Below the pieces are notes generated by a model that saw only the letters and a list, made by a program, of their open reading frames with translations, was not told the DNA's origin and ran no database searches. From Bathymodiolus thermophilus thioautotrophic gill symbiont (GTDB lineage: Bacteria; Pseudomonadota; Gammaproteobacteria; PS1; Pseudothioglobaceae), in assembly GCF_003711265.1 (NCBI RefSeq), contig NZ_CP024634.1:124001-188000 (forward strand): a stretch of DNA of 64,000 bases, given 5' to 3'. Position numbers and translations under genes: made by a program. Shown one piece after another: positions 45,114 to 55,808 of the stretch (position 1 is its first letter; each line of letters begins with the position of its first letter).

Positions 45114-46143
45114 AATTAAAGTAGGCATCATCGGTGGCACAGGCTATACAGGCATTGAATTGTTGCGTTTATTACACAATCATTCACAAGTAACAGTGAT
45201 TGCAATTAGTTCTCGTTCAGAGGCTGGGCAACGGGTGGATAAAATGTTTCCCTCTTTGGCTGGGCAGTGTGATTTGGTATTTTCCTTGCCAGATGATGTA
45301 ATTTTAAACCAGTGTGAGGTAATATTTTTTGCTACTCCCCATGGTGTGGCAATGAAAAGTGTGGGTGGCTTTATTAAACAAGGTATTAAAGTGATTGATT
45401 TAGGTGCAGATTTCCGCTTGAATGACACAGTTGAATATCAAAAATGGTACGGCTCAGAGCATACGCAAGATGATTTATTGTCATCAGCAATTTATGGATT
45501 GTGTGAGGTTAACCGTGAACAAATTAAAAATGCCACTTTAGTTGCCAATCCTGGTTGTTATCCAACCGCTATCCAGTTGGCACTTAAGCCACTAATTGAC
45601 AATAAATTAATTGATTTGTCTAACATTATTGCCGATTGCAAATCGGGTGTGAGCGGTGCAGGTCGTGGCGTCAATCAAGCCACTTTGCTATGCGAAGTGA
45701 GTGAATCATTTAAAGCTTATGGCGTCAGTGGACATCGACATTATCCCGAAATTAAACAAGAACTAGCGTTGTTAGCAGGCGAGAGCGTTGGGCTAACTTT
45801 TGTGCCACATCTGGTGCCAATGATTCGGGGCATGCAAGCCACACTTTATGTGGACTTATTAGATGGCAATACTGAGGTACAATCTGTATTTGCAGAGGCT
45901 TATAAAGACGAGCATTTTGTTACTGTGCTTGATGCAGGCATAATGCCCGAAACGCGCAGTGTCAAATCCAGTAATTTTTGCCAAATTGCTGTGCAAAAAG
46001 CCCCCGATAGCAACAAATTGATTATCGTCTCAGTGATTGATAATTTGGTTAAAGGCGCCTCTGGTCAAGCCATTCAAAATATGAATATTATGTTCGGACT
46101 TGATGAAAATACAGGATTAGAGCAAATTGGCTTATTGCCATAA
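45106..46143 (+). CDS. argC: N-acetyl-gamma-glutamyl-phosphate reductase
   Basis: The 345-residue enzyme has the NADP-binding [17 protein letters not shown] (about residues 8-24), the catalytic cysteine in [14 protein letters not shown] (about residue 150) and [11 protein letters not shown]. It makes N-acetylglutamate semialdehyde in arginine synthesis. It starts inside the last codons of the nuclease-like gene, so its translation may now depend on that insert. Confidence 0.96.
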   Translation: MNKIKVGIIGGTGYTGIELLRLLHNHSQVTVIAISSRSEAGQRVDKMFPSLAGQCDLVFSLPDDVILNQCEVIFFATPHGVAMKSVGGFIKQGIKVIDLGADFRLNDTVEYQKWYGSEHTQDDLLSSAIYGLCEVNREQIKNATLVANPGCYPTAIQLALKPLIDNKLIDLSNIIADCKSGVSGAGRGVNQATLLCEVSESFKAYGVSGHRHYPEIKQELALLAGESVGLTFVPHLVPMIRGMQATLYVDLLDGNTEVQSVFAEAYKDEHFVTVLDAGIMPETRSVKSSNFCQIAVQKAPDSNKLIIVSVIDNLVKGASGQAIQNMNIMFGLDENTGLEQIGLLP

Positions 46144-46156
46144 AAAGGAGAAAAAT

Positions 46157-46510
46157 ATGGAAGCAGCACAAATCTTAGAAACAGCAGACATCATTTTTAG
46201 CGACAACGCCGCTAAAAAAGTATCCGACCTGATTCAAGAGGAAAAAAACAACGATTTAAAATTGCGTGTGTACATTACTGGCGGTGGCTGCTCAGGTTTT
46301 TCCTACGGTTTCACTTTTGACGACAAGCACAAAGAAGGCGACTCTGGTGTCGAAAAAAACGGCGTTCAATTAGTCGTTGACCCCATGAGTTACCAATACT
46401 TAATCGGTGCCACCGTTGATTATCTGGAAGACTTACAAGGCTCTCGTTTTATTATTCACAATCCTAATGCTAAAACCACTTGTGGTTGCGGTTCGTCTTT
46501 TTCGGTGTAG
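46157..46510 (+). CDS. erpA: Iron-sulfur cluster insertion protein ErpA
   Basis: From ATG 46157 (behind AAAAGGAG) the protein has 117 residues of the A-type carrier family: [17 protein letters not shown] with the first Cys, [17 protein letters not shown], and CGCGSSFSV with the C-terminal CxC pair. It delivers Fe-S clusters to apoproteins. It follows argC by 13 bp. Confidence 0.95.
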   Translation: MEAAQILETADIIFSDNAAKKVSDLIQEEKNNDLKLRVYITGGGCSGFSYGFTFDDKHKEGDSGVEKNGVQLVVDPMSYQYLIGATVDYLEDLQGSRFIIHNPNAKTTCGCGSSFSV

Positions 46511-46606
46511 AGTAAAGGCTTAAGTAGAATTAATATTATTAGTGGTCAAAATAATGTTGGTAAAACTGTATTGTTAGATTCTTCCTTGTTACAAACTCTG
46601 AAGTAG
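46511..46606 (+). pseudogene. Relic of another P-loop ATPase
   Basis: Immediately after the erpA stop, and in the same frame, the DNA encodes GLSRINIISGQNNVGKTVLL and then DSSLLQTLK before a stop. GQNNVGKT is a clean Walker A as in OLD-like defence ATPases. More ATPase-like coding (KFKPIIDFVLTIF) resumes beyond MITE copy F at about 46,817-46,855. So this appears to be a gene fragment interrupted by a MITE. Confidence 0.6.
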
Positions 46607-46650
46607 CAGTTATTGCAAAAAATAGAAATATTAACGAAGATCAATAATAA

Positions 46651-46811
46651 GAGACCTTTGCATAAATATAAATAATCATCAAGAATCCTCGTTTTACCCA
46701 CTTGATAATTTTTTAAACCCAGCCTTAGCCCTGCTAGGATAAGGTTTAAGAAAATTACCAAGTGGGCAAAAATTGAATTTTGCTAATCATCCATATTTAT
46801 GCAAAGGTCTC
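46651..46811. mobile_element. MITE copy F (161 bp)
   Basis: Perfect GAGACCTTTGCATAAATAT ends and AATAA on both sides (46646-46650, 46812-46816). It lies within the decayed ATPase relic. Confidence 0.93.
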
Positions 46812-46987
46812 AATAAGTTTAAACCCATTATTGATTTTGTATTAACAATTTTTAGTTAAGAACATATAAAATTACCACTTTTACAACACTTTAAATTTTA
46901 CCAAAGGAGGTTGTTGAAAACAAGAACCTAAATTACTTTGCCCCCATACTCGGCATGAGACCAAAAAAAATCTTACAATAAATCAGG
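46812..46987. other. Intergenic sequence with ATPase remnant only
   Basis: Apart from the short KFKPIIDFVLTIF reading (about 46,817-46,855), nothing is recognisable before the terminator of the cadherin-repeat gene. Confidence 0.4.
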
Positions 46988-47019
46988 CAAAAAAAAGCCC
47001 TATTTTCACAGGGCCTTTT
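46988..47019 (-). terminator. Terminator of the cadherin-repeat gene
   Basis: On the minus strand: AAAAGGCCCT, 8-nt loop, AGGGCTTTT with one bulge, followed by a T tract of eight. Confidence 0.8.
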
Positions 47020-47046
47020 GTCAGTATGTTTACTTGATTTATTTAC

Positions 47047-50000
47047 TTAATGAGAAAATCGGCGCTTTCTTCTGATTAAATAATAAGCGCTCAATGTCAT
47101 TAATAGGATAAAAACCATATCAAATCTAGCAGATGTATTGGGATTGTAAACACAACCACCACCACTGCTACTGTTGCTATTATCGTCAATATTGCCACTA
47201 CCACCGACAACAGGTGTTGCTATTGAAACAGTGTTTTCAACCACACCATTTGCATGATTACCGTCAGCGTCATTTTCGCCACCATCTTTAAGGGTTAGTT
47301 TAAGGCAAGTTGCACCAGTGATTAATCCAGTTTGCCAAATGCCATCGGTGTCGGTACAGGTATTGCTTGTGTTGGTTTTAGATTGTATGTTATTGTTATC
47401 AACTACAAAATTACGCCAGCCAGTTACCAGTGAGTATTGACGCAATACTGCATTTTCAGGGATTGGTGTGGTAAGTTCAATGGTTACTTGGGTGGAGGCG
47501 CCACTGGCGCTTAGGCCTTCAATTATATAGTCGTAGATATCGCCAGTGGCTAGGGTGTCTTTGGTGTAGTCAGATAGGTGGTTGGCTGCTCTGTATTGTT
47601 TTAGTTGATCGAGGGTTAGTTGTCCGGAATCTTCGCCCATGATGCCAGGTAGTATTCTGGTGTTGTTTGGGCTGGTGATTTTTTTGTTTGTGCTTGCGGG
47701 TAATTCGTTGTTGCTATTTCCGGATTCTTTGCTGTCGGAAATGCCGTTGCTGTTTGTGTCTGTTCGTCCATTGGGGTAGGTGTCAACTAATTTAAGTTTT
47801 AGCACTCTTTCTGATGAAAAATCGCCAGTTGTTACTTTTAATGTGATTGTTCGGGTGCCGACATTGACGCTTTGGGGGTTAAAGACAAAAGTCTTGTTGG
47901 TGTTTGTGCCAGAAAAATCGTCACTGCTCCAAGCGTAAGTGCCTGTGCCTGCTGAGGCGCTGATGGTAACTTCTCCGCCATCTTTGCTAATTAAAGGACC
48001 TTTGTTTTCACCCTGGGTTACGGTGAATTGGGCGATTACTGGGGCAGCGATGTGGGTGGCGGTGATGGTGATGTCAAAGGATTGTGGCTCGGAGGTGTGA
48101 ACGCCGTCGTTGGCGGTAACGATGATTGGATATGTGTGTATTTCGGTGGTTACTTGTTTGATTTTTAGTTTGTTACCAGAAATTTCAAAATTGTTGATGT
48201 CGTTGACGGTGTAGGTTAAATCATCATCGTCTGTATCGGTTGCGAATAAGGTGCCTATGACTGTGCCAGCGGGTTCGCCGAGTACAATATTTTTCTTGCT
48301 CAGGGTAATGTTGGTGGGAGCGGTATCATTAAGATTGTTGAGGCTAATGGTGATTTCGGCAGTTTCGTCTTTGGCATCGGTGCCTTTGATTTCGACTGTG
48401 AGGATGTAGTTTTGTTTGGTTTCGTGATCAAGACCTAGTTTGGCAACTTGGATTTGTCCTGTGCTGTTGATTGTAAAGAAGCCGTCGTTATTACCAGTGG
48501 TAATGGCGAAGGATGTTACTGTGCCTACGGTGGCTAGGGGGGTTCCAATGTCGGTGCCGACGGCTGAGTTTTCATTGATAGAGCGGGTTTGATTGGCGAT
48601 GGTGATGGTGTTTTCTTTGAGGTTGTGGATGGTGATGGTAATGGCTTTAGAGGTAGTGGAAATTGTGTCGTTGACTTTTAACTCTAGGTTGTAGATGTTG
48701 TCACTACCATTGTCATTTGGGACTTCATAGTCGGGGGCGACTTTAAAGGTAACGATGTTGCCGTTTAGATTAAAAAGTTCTGCGTCTGCACCTGAGATTT
48801 CATAAGTCAAGGTTTGACCGCTAGGCTCATTGGTGGCAGTGATAGTGAGAGCGGTAAGGGCACTGCCTTCGTCACGCACTATATTGACATTGGTGATGTT
48901 GATGGGGTTTGGATTAACAGTAAGGGTAAATGTTGTAGCATCAGAGGTATTTACGCCATCATTGGCAGTTATATTAATGTTATAGCTGGATTTAGTTGAA
49001 TAAACAACATTCTCCGCTATTTTTAATTGATTGCCGTTAATGCTGAAACTGGATGCGTCATCGCCGCTGAGGGCGTAAGTCAATGTGCCAACGGTGTCTG
49101 CGTCGGTGGCAGAAAGCGTGGCAATTGTAGTGCCACTTTCTGCGCCATCATTAATAACAGTGGTGCTTAGAATTATGTTGCTGGGATTAGTGTCGTTGGC
49201 ATCAGTAATGGTGATGGTAAATTCTTTATCAAAAGTTAAGGCGCCGTCTGTGGCACGCACTTTAATGCTGTATGAAGTTTTACTTTCATAATCTGCTGCT
49301 GTGTTTAAAGACAGTGTTGCGCCAGTAATGCTGAAACTGGCATTATCGCCAAAGCCTGAAATTAATGAATAAGTCTCTGTGCCTAGTGCGTCATCGGTAT
49401 TGGTTAATGTGCCAATGGTGGTGGTGTTTTCTATCACGGTAGTGTTGGAAAGTGTGATGTCGGTAGGGGCTTCGTTGATGTCGTTGATATTAACGGTGAT
49501 GGTTTGTTCGGTGTTTTGGTGGGCTGCTTTTCCTATGGTGGCTTTGACTTTGACAGTGTAGGATTTACTGCCGTTTTTAAAGTCGGTTCCAGTGCCGTTA
49601 AAGGTTAGGGTTGTGTTATTAGTGCCACTAAGGCTAAATAAATTTCCAGTGGAATTTTCAGTAATGCTGAAAGTAGCGGCGGTATCGCTGGGGATAAGGG
49701 TGTAGGTAGAACTGTCGCCTTCGTTAGCGTTAAAAGTATTGAAGGATAAAATGTTGAGGTTGCTATCACCAGCAAGAACAAGATTATTATGATAAGACTG
49801 TTCACCCTGTTCTCCATCTTTATTACGGGGAGACACATTATTAAGATATAGAGTAACTGAATGTTTACCGCTATTATCGGCTAAATTAAAACTGTCTTGA
49901 TTAAGTGTGATTTTCATCTGTTGAGCGAAACCATCAACTGGGTTTAACGATTCTGGAAAAAAAAATCAGCATTGGCCATAGCAGAGCCTAAATAGTATGT

Positions 50001-50222
50001 GAGAGTAGAGGCAGGATTTTGGGGGTCCCTTTCGGAATATAAGTTTACTGAGAGGCCTTTATTTACGGGATACTCGGGCATTTTAACAGGCTGGTCAAAA
50101 GTAATGAGAATCGTCTTATGGTCTATTCTTTTGGCATTCGTAAGTAAGGGTTTGGTGGCAAATACCTGTGAGGTAAATAAAACTAATAAAGTAGTGATGA
50201 TAAAACGATTAAACATGTTCAT
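47047..50222 (-). pseudogene. Cadherin-repeat surface protein, split by a single-base frameshift
   Basis: Two adjacent minus-strand frames are one gene. The first (50222-49944; ATG behind CGGAG) has a signal peptide (MNMFNRFIITTLLVLFTSQ) and stops just after ANADFFFQNR. Adding one T to the nine-T tract (49957-49965) instead reads ADFFFPESLNPVDGFAQQ and runs into the 956-residue frame MKITLNQDSFNLADN... That frame has at least five cadherin-like repeats (e.g. YEVPNDNG, YESKTSYSIKVRATDG, VTANDGVHTSEPQSF), a calcium-binding-type DTNSNGISDSKESGN, and a C-terminal tail with Cys, one membrane helix and IRRKRR, like CTERM sorting tails. It is probably an anchored adhesin. The frameshift could be real, phase-variable or a sequencing error. 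Confidence 0.75.
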
Positions 50223-50303
50223 TGGTAAACTCCGAGATTTAAGAATAGAACAAGACATTAATTGCAGATTATTTCATAAAAAGCAATGTTTGTGGGGATT
50301 CTT

Positions 50304-51469
50304 TAATTAGTTGACCCTTAAAAACCACCTAACCATTTAGATATAATAAAAAATTAAAAAACCATAGGCAAATAAACCAATTTTTGGCATAATAACACTC
50401 TTTTTTTGGTCGTTTTACCTAAAAATATGCTAACCGAATCTTTACCAATATCCACCAAAAAAAACTTATTTCACTCAGAATTCTTTAATCAATTAGACAC
50501 CAAAGTGCACTATTCCACACCATAGACTGGCAAGTTTTTAATGATGTCTTCACCAAGCACTATTGCATTAACAATGCCAAACCCTCAAAACCCATTCGCC
50601 TAATGGTGAGCTTGCTCATCCTTAAACAACTGGAGAATCTCTCAGATGAAGTCGCTGTTGTGCAGTTCAAAAGAAACCCGTATTACCCATACTTTTGTGA
50701 CTACAGCGCTTATATTGCCAATGTGCCTTGCAACGCCACTGAGTTAGTGCATTTTAGAAAACGCATTGGCGTTGAAGGCTTCAACCTTATCTTTAAAATG
50801 AGTGTTGCATTACACGGTAAAAAAGCACAAGAGTCAGCCGTGTTAATTAGACACCACTGTTCAAGAGAAAAACATCGCTTATCTCACTGACGCTAAATTG
50901 GCAATAAAGTCTCAATCGTCTCCACCAAAGACAGCAACATCATCGTTGGTGTAGCAAGTCACGAGACAAACATTCACAATTCGAAAACACTAGATACAGC
51001 CATTGCTCACGCTAACGCTAATCGTATCAAGCCCATTCAGAAGGCAGTATGTGATAGAGGGTATGTGGGTGCAAAAGAAGTATTAGGTGCTGAAATCATC
51101 TTACCTAAAAAGCCCCTGAAACGAGACAGCCGTTACCAACGAGATAAAAAGCGTAAGTTGTGTAAAAGACGAGCAGCAATAGAACCTATCATTGGACATC
51201 TTAAAGCAGATTTTAGATTGTCTAGGAATTTACTCAAAGGGCAAGTTGGTGATGAAATTAATGTTTTAATGGCTGTTATGGCGTGGAATTTGAAAAAGTG
51301 GCTGATTGCCACTGTTATTTTTTGTTTTTGCAGAAAGTTGGCTGGTTTTTTGTAAAAAGGGCGAAGATTTTGTGTATTATTGTCTGAAAACTGGTTTGGT
51401 TGATTAAGGGTGGCGGGGTTTGGATTTTTTTTGGATTTTGGCTTAGGGTTTTTAAGGGCTGACTAATTA
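50304..51469 (+). mobile_element. Dead IS5-like insertion sequence
   Basis: Imperfect 23-bp inverted ends: TAATTAGTTGACCCTTAAAA at the left and its counterpart TAATTAGTCAGCCCTTAAAA on the minus strand at the right (two mismatches). A broken transposase lies between. The exact target duplication is ambiguous because TAATTA occurs at both borders. The right end abuts a truncated MITE. Confidence 0.75.
50427..51355 (+). pseudogene. Transposase of an IS5-family element, frameshifted and internally deleted
   Basis: Pieces of a DDE transposase occur in different frames: MLTESLPISTKKNLFHSEFF, then TIDWQVFNDVFTKHYCINNA, then FKRNPYYPYFCDYSAYI and FRKRIGVEGFNLIFK, then after an abrupt junction GNKVSIVSTKDSNIIVGVAS, AVCDRGYVGAKEVLG and RRAAIEPIIGHLKADFRLSR. 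The middle (about 100 residues between DAKLAI and GNKVSIV in relatives) is missing. It cannot be active. Confidence 0.85.
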
Positions 51470-51606
51470 GCAATTTTCCCGGCGACACTCAACAGCTCTT
51501 TAGGCGGGTAAACTCAGCCTTAGTTTTGCTAGACAAGGTTTAAAGAAATCAGCAATTGGGCAAAAATTGAATTGTGCTAACCATTCATATTTATGCAAAG
51601 GTCTCA
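51470..51606. repeat. Right part of a truncated MITE
   Basis: From AGCAATTTT through GGCAAAAATTGAATTGTGC to ATTTATGCAAAGGTCTC (end 51,606) it matches the right two thirds of the element with an altered centre. The left end is missing where the IS5-like element ends. The remaining DNA to gltA (51,607-51,746) holds only promoter-like sequence. Confidence 0.7.
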
Positions 51607-51688
51607 TTTAGGTGTTTTAGAGCACATAGAGGCGGGGAAATATTTTGCAGGATAAGAGGGTATTTGAGCACTTGTTGCAAAAATGAAA

Positions 51689-51720
51689 TTCGTTCAACGA
51701 AGCTGTATTCAGGGTAAAAT
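51689..51720 (+). promoter_or_regulatory. Palindrome and -10 box before gltA
   Basis: TTCGTT-C-AACGAA (51689-51701) is a perfect 13-bp palindrome. TAAAAT (51715-51720) follows as a likely -10 box. The gltA start is at 51,747. The palindrome lies in the -35/-10 spacer, where a repressor would act; this is speculative. Confidence 0.3.
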
Positions 51721-51746
51721 TTTTAGTTTTTTAGTTACAATTAATT

Positions 51747-52883
51747 ATGATCGAATATATTCCAGGTTTAGCTGGTGTTCCAGCAACAGAGTCGTCCATT
51801 TCTTCGATTGATGGGGAAAATGGTATTTTGGCGTATCGTGGCTACTCGATTGAGGAATTGGTAAAATATGGTTCGTTTGAAGAAGTGGCAATGTTGCTTA
51901 GAGATGGGGAATTGCCGAGTGCTAATGAGTTAGAGGATTTTCAGCGAGTATTACATGAGCGTTATGAGGTTAAACGGGATATTCGTCATATGATGTGGGC
52001 GTTACCTGCGAATGGGCATCCGATGGATGTGTTGCAAACGGCGATTGCGTCAATGGCAACTTTTTATCCAGATGCGGGTGCGGCTGATCCCAATTCGGCT
52101 TATACGCAGAGTGCTTTGACCAAAATTATTGCCAATATGAGTACACTGGTGGCGATGTGGGCGCGTATTTCATCGGGCTATGACCCTATTCCACCGAGTA
52201 AGGAAATGTCGTATGCGCAGAATTTTTTATATATGTCATTTGGTGAAGATCCGGATGAAGAAATTGTCAAATTGTTTGATGCTTGTTTGATTTTGCATGC
52301 GGAGCATACTATTAATGCCAGTACTTTTTCGGCAATGGTAACGGCTTCCACGCTTGCCAATCCGTTTGCTTCGGTATCGGCGGCAGTTGGCACGCTGGCG
52401 GGTTCGTTGCATGGCGGGGCGAATGAAGATGTGTTAAATATGTTGGATGACATTGGCGAAGTTAAAAATGTGCGTGGTTACATTGAAAATCGTTTGCAGA
52501 ATAAGCAAGTGATTTGGGGTATGGGGCATCGGGAATACAGTGTGAAAGACCCACGGGCAAAGATTTTGCAAGGTATGATTGAGACTTATATTAACAAATC
52601 TAATATTGCATTGTCTCGGCGTTTTGAGGTTGCCTTAGAAGTGGAGCGAGTTTGTGAGGAATTGTTAAGCGCCAAAGGGGTTTATCCAAATGTGGATTTT
52701 TATTCAGGGATTTTGTATGCTGAAATTTTTAAAATTCCAAAAAAACACTTTACGCCGATTTTTGCAATGGCCCGCTCAAGTGGTTGGGTTGCGCATTGGC
52801 ATGAACAAGTGGCACATAACCGCATTTTCCGACCCACGCAAATTTATACGGGTTCGGATTTTAGAAGCTACCCGAGAAAATAA
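51747..52883 (+). CDS. gltA: Citrate synthase (short, hexamer-independent type)
   Basis: The 378-residue enzyme has [19 protein letters not shown] at the N-terminus, catalytic histidines in [16 protein letters not shown] (about residue 183) and [16 protein letters not shown] (about 258), and the catalytic Asp in [13 protein letters not shown] (about 313). It is shorter than the allosteric E. coli enzyme and lacks its N-terminal extension. It condenses acetyl-CoA with oxaloacetate. The ubiE start overlaps its stop by one base. Confidence 0.95.
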   Translation: MIEYIPGLAGVPATESSISSIDGENGILAYRGYSIEELVKYGSFEEVAMLLRDGELPSANELEDFQRVLHERYEVKRDIRHMMWALPANGHPMDVLQTAIASMATFYPDAGAADPNSAYTQSALTKIIANMSTLVAMWARISSGYDPIPPSKEMSYAQNFLYMSFGEDPDEEIVKLFDACLILHAEHTINASTFSAMVTASTLANPFASVSAAVGTLAGSLHGGANEDVLNMLDDIGEVKNVRGYIENRLQNKQVIWGMGHREYSVKDPRAKILQGMIETYINKSNIALSRRFEVALEVERVCEELLSAKGVYPNVDFYSGILYAEIFKIPKKHFTPIFAMARSSGWVAHWHEQVAHNRIFRPTQIYTGSDFRSYPRK

Positions 52884-53626
52884 TGGACAATACCACACAT
52901 TTTGGCTTTAAAGATGTTGCCACACAAGACAAACAAGGTATGGTGCGCAGTGTATTTGACTCAGTTGCCAATAAATATGATTTGATGAACGATGTGCTGT
53001 CGTTTGGTGCACATCGACTGTGGAAGCACTATACCATTGCAATGGCAAATGTTAAAACAGGGGATAAAGTTTTAGACATTGCTGGTGGCACAGGAGATTT
53101 AGCACGAGCATTTGCGGCGAAAGTTGGCGATACAGGGCAAGTGGTATTGTCAGATATTAACGCCGCTATGTTAAATGAAGGACGCAAAAACTTAATCAAC
53201 AAAGGGGTTACGGGGGTTGAGTTTGTGCAGTTAAGTGGCGAGCAAATTCCGTTTGCAGACAACAGTTTTGATTGCGTATCAATTGCTTTTGGTTTGCGTA
53301 ATGTAACTGATAAAGACCAGTGTATTCGGGAAATGTATCGTGTTTTAAAGCCGGGGGGGTGTATGCTCATTCTGGAATTTTCTAAAACCAATATTGTGCC
53401 ATTAGAAAAGTTTTACGATTTTTATTCGTTTAATGTGATGCCGAAACTTGGGAAATTTATCGCTAATGATGAAGAATCTTATCAATACCTAGCCGAGTCT
53501 ATTCGCAAACACCCTGACCAAGAAACCCTTAAACAAATGGTATTAGATGCAGGCTTTGGTTTATGTGAATACCACAATTTATCAGGCGGAATTGTTGCCT
53601 TGCATAAGGGTATTAAGATCCCATAA
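52883..53626 (+). CDS. ubiE: Ubiquinone/menaquinone C-methyltransferase
   Basis: The 247-residue SAM-dependent methyltransferase has [19 protein letters not shown] (UbiE motif), the SAM-binding [15 protein letters not shown] (about residues 64-78), and [20 protein letters not shown]. It methylates the quinone ring at C2. The order ubiE-ubiJ-ubiB matches E. coli. Confidence 0.96.
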   Translation: MDNTTHFGFKDVATQDKQGMVRSVFDSVANKYDLMNDVLSFGAHRLWKHYTIAMANVKTGDKVLDIAGGTGDLARAFAAKVGDTGQVVLSDINAAMLNEGRKNLINKGVTGVEFVQLSGEQIPFADNSFDCVSIAFGLRNVTDKDQCIREMYRVLKPGGCMLILEFSKTNIVPLEKFYDFYSFNVMPKLGKFIANDEESYQYLAESIRKHPDQETLKQMVLDAGFGLCEYHNLSGGIVALHKGIKIP

Positions 53627-53634
53627 GGCGACCG

Positions 53635-54105
53635 ATGAAAACCTTAATTTTAGAAAATGCACTGAATCATTTATTATCAACACACCAAGTTGATATTAGC
53701 CCATTAGAGGGCAAAACTATTCGCTTGTCATTGCAAGATTTTCCGTTAGATGTTTATTTTATCTGCACCAATAATCGTTTTTTTGTTGTTACCAGCAGTG
53801 ATGTTGTTGATGTGGAAATCACGCTAACGGTGAGCGCTTTTTCTGATTTGTTGAAAAAAACAGAATTGCACGATATGCTCAGGCAGGACAAAATTATTAT
53901 CCATGGCGATGTAAAAACAGCACAGTTGTTAGTAGACATATTGCAACAACTTGATTTTGAAGAGGTGTTGTCTCAGTGGACGGGTGATATTATTGCTCAT
54001 CAGGCGGGGAAAGTGATCAAACATTTGAAATCTAGTGATCGCCCAATATCGGCATTCAAAGACAAGATTGCCGCTATTTTAATCAATCCCAAGGTGGTGA
54101 AATAA
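53635..54105 (+). CDS. ubiJ: Ubiquinone biosynthesis accessory factor UbiJ (SCP2 domain)
   Basis: The 156-residue protein has an SCP2-like sterol-carrier fold (about residues 10-105, with TLTVSAFSDLLKK and IHGDVKTAQLLVDIL). The assignment comes from length, fold pattern and its conserved place between ubiE and ubiB. UbiJ is thought to bind quinone intermediates in the Ubi complex. Its stop overlaps the ubiB start by one base. Confidence 0.85.
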   Translation: MKTLILENALNHLLSTHQVDISPLEGKTIRLSLQDFPLDVYFICTNNRFFVVTSSDVVDVEITLTVSAFSDLLKKTELHDMLRQDKIIIHGDVKTAQLLVDILQQLDFEEVLSQWTGDIIAHQAGKVIKHLKSSDRPISAFKDKIAAILINPKVVK

Positions 54106-55709
54106 TGCGTAATTTGGCTCGATTTTTTAAAATTTTACGGGTTTTAATTTATTATCGTATTGATGCATTATTATTGTCCACATCGCTTTTAAGTCGTTTT
54201 AAGTTCTTACTTTATATCACGCCGTGGCATTATATTCCCAGAAAAAAACGCACCAGAGGGGAGCGCATTCGTTTGGCGCTTGAAGAACTTGGGCCGATTT
54301 TTATTAAATTTGGGCAAACGCTCTCCACACGCCCTGATTTGTTACCTAAGGATATTAGCGATGAACTGGTCAAATTGCAAGATGCTTGCCCTGCCTTTGA
54401 CGGCAAACAAGCGCAAAAAATGATTGAAGCGTCATTGGGTGATAGCACAGAAGTGTTGTTCAAGGAATTTTCGATTGAGCCATTAGCCAGCGCGTCAATT
54501 GCACAAGTCCATACTGCAACAACACATAATGGCGACGATGTGGTGGTGAAAATAATCCGCCCAAAAGTAGGGGAAATAATTCAGCGTGACATTGCCTTAA
54601 TGTTTGTTTTTGCTCAATTTTTTAATCAGTTTAAAATCAGTGAAAAAATCCGACCAACTGAGATTGTAAAAGAGTTTGAAGATATTATCTTGTTGGAATT
54701 AGACATGGCACGCGAGGCGAATAATGCACAACGCCTACGCGATAATTTTGCAGACTCAGATTTGCTGTATGTGCCCAAAGTGTATTGGGATTTATGCACA
54801 GCCGATGTGCTAACAATTGAACGAATTTATGGCACGCCAGTGGGTAATATTGCTCAGTTAAAGGCTGATAAGGTTGATATGAAACGCTTGGCAGAAGAGG
54901 GGGTGATTATCTTTTTTACCCAAGTATTTGTACACAATTTCTTTCATGCTGATATGCATCCAGGCAATATTTTTGTTGATAAAAATGGCCGTTATGCGGG
55001 CATTGATTTTGGCATTATGGGTGTCTTAGACGAGTCAGACAAAGATTTTTTGGCGGATATTTTTCTTGCATTTTTTAATCAAGATTATCACGGCGTGGCA
55101 AGTGCTTATATCGATTCGGGGTGGGCGAGTGCTAGCACCGATGTGCAGGCCTTTGAGCGTGCAATTGGTAGAATTTGTGCGCCGATGTTTGAGAAATCTT
55201 TGGATGAAATTTCGTTTGGACAAGTGTTAATGGATCTAATGGCTGAGGCAAAAAACTTTGATATTACCGTTCAACCGCAACTTTTGTTGTTGGATAAAAC
55301 GCTATTAAATATTGAAGGATTGGGCAGGCAACTCTACCCAAAACTTGACTTATGGGCAACCGCCAAACCCTTTTTAGAAAACTTAATGCGTGAAAAGCAC
55401 AGCTTAAAAAATACAGTTGAAAAATTTAAGAAACAAGTACCACAATTACTTAAAGACATACCAGAGTTGCCAACATTAACCATCAATGCACTGAAAAAAT
55501 TGGACAAAGTGCAGGATTTCAACCGCCTTAGTGCGCAACAAACCGCACTTATTACTAAGCAACTAAAAATCAACCATAAAAAACAAACTGCGGCTATCTT
55601 TGCGGGTACTTTGACTGTCGTATCCAGTATTTTTATTTCTCAATCTTGGTGGATTGCTGGCAGTATTAGTGCTTTCTTCACATTTATATTTTGGCTAAAA
55701 TCTAAATAA
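54105..55709 (+). CDS. ubiB: Ubiquinone biosynthesis protein UbiB (ABC1/ADCK kinase-like)
   Basis: The 534-residue protein has the KxGQ region GPIFIKFGQTLSTRPDLLP (about residues 63-81), the Ala-rich loop PLASASIAQVHTA, VVKIIRPKV, and the metal and catalytic residues in FFHADMHPGNIFVDKNG and GIDFGIMG. Two C-terminal membrane helices (about 500-532) anchor it. It is an ATPase that aids late steps of ubiquinone synthesis. Confidence 0.96.
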   Translation: MRNLARFFKILRVLIYYRIDALLLSTSLLSRFKFLLYITPWHYIPRKKRTRGERIRLALEELGPIFIKFGQTLSTRPDLLPKDISDELVKLQDACPAFDGKQAQKMIEASLGDSTEVLFKEFSIEPLASASIAQVHTATTHNGDDVVVKIIRPKVGEIIQRDIALMFVFAQFFNQFKISEKIRPTEIVKEFEDIILLELDMAREANNAQRLRDNFADSDLLYVPKVYWDLCTADVLTIERIYGTPVGNIAQLKADKVDMKRLAEEGVIIFFTQVFVHNFFHADMHPGNIFVDKNGRYAGIDFGIMGVLDESDKDFLADIFLAFFNQDYHGVASAYIDSGWASASTDVQAFERAIGRICAPMFEKSLDEISFGQVLMDLMAEAKNFDITVQPQLLLLDKTLLNIEGLGRQLYPKLDLWATAKPFLENLMREKHSLKNTVEKFKKQVPQLLKDIPELPTLTINALKKLDKVQDFNRLSAQQTALITKQLKINHKKQTAAIFAGTLTVVSSIFISQSWWIAGSISAFFTFIFWLKSK

Positions 55710-55732
55710 AACTCCTGTGAACCCCTACCTTC

Positions 55733-55760
55733 TATGTTTATACAAAGGTCTTTATATAAG
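55733..55760. repeat. Fragment of a MITE end
   Basis: ATGTTTATACAAAGGTCTT resembles the right end of the element (ATATTTATGCAAAGGTCTC) with three mismatches. Only this end remains. Confidence 0.35.
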
Positions 55761-55808
55761 GGTTTTGGATAAACTTTCATTCTTGGTGGTTTTCGGGTAA
55801 AATTCATC

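Noticed and set aside
46511-46606. C-terminal extension of erpA by stop-codon read-through
   Set aside because: The downstream frame is in phase with erpA, but ErpA normally ends at CGCGSSF-type sequence, and the following residues are an ATPase P-loop region, so it is an independent relic.
31115-46761. Similar short frames reading LNLVLAGLRLGLKNYQVG inside several MITE copies
   Set aside because: They come from the shared repeat DNA, differ in ends between copies, use flanking sequence for starts and have no ribosome sites. They are by-products of the repeat, not a conserved small protein.
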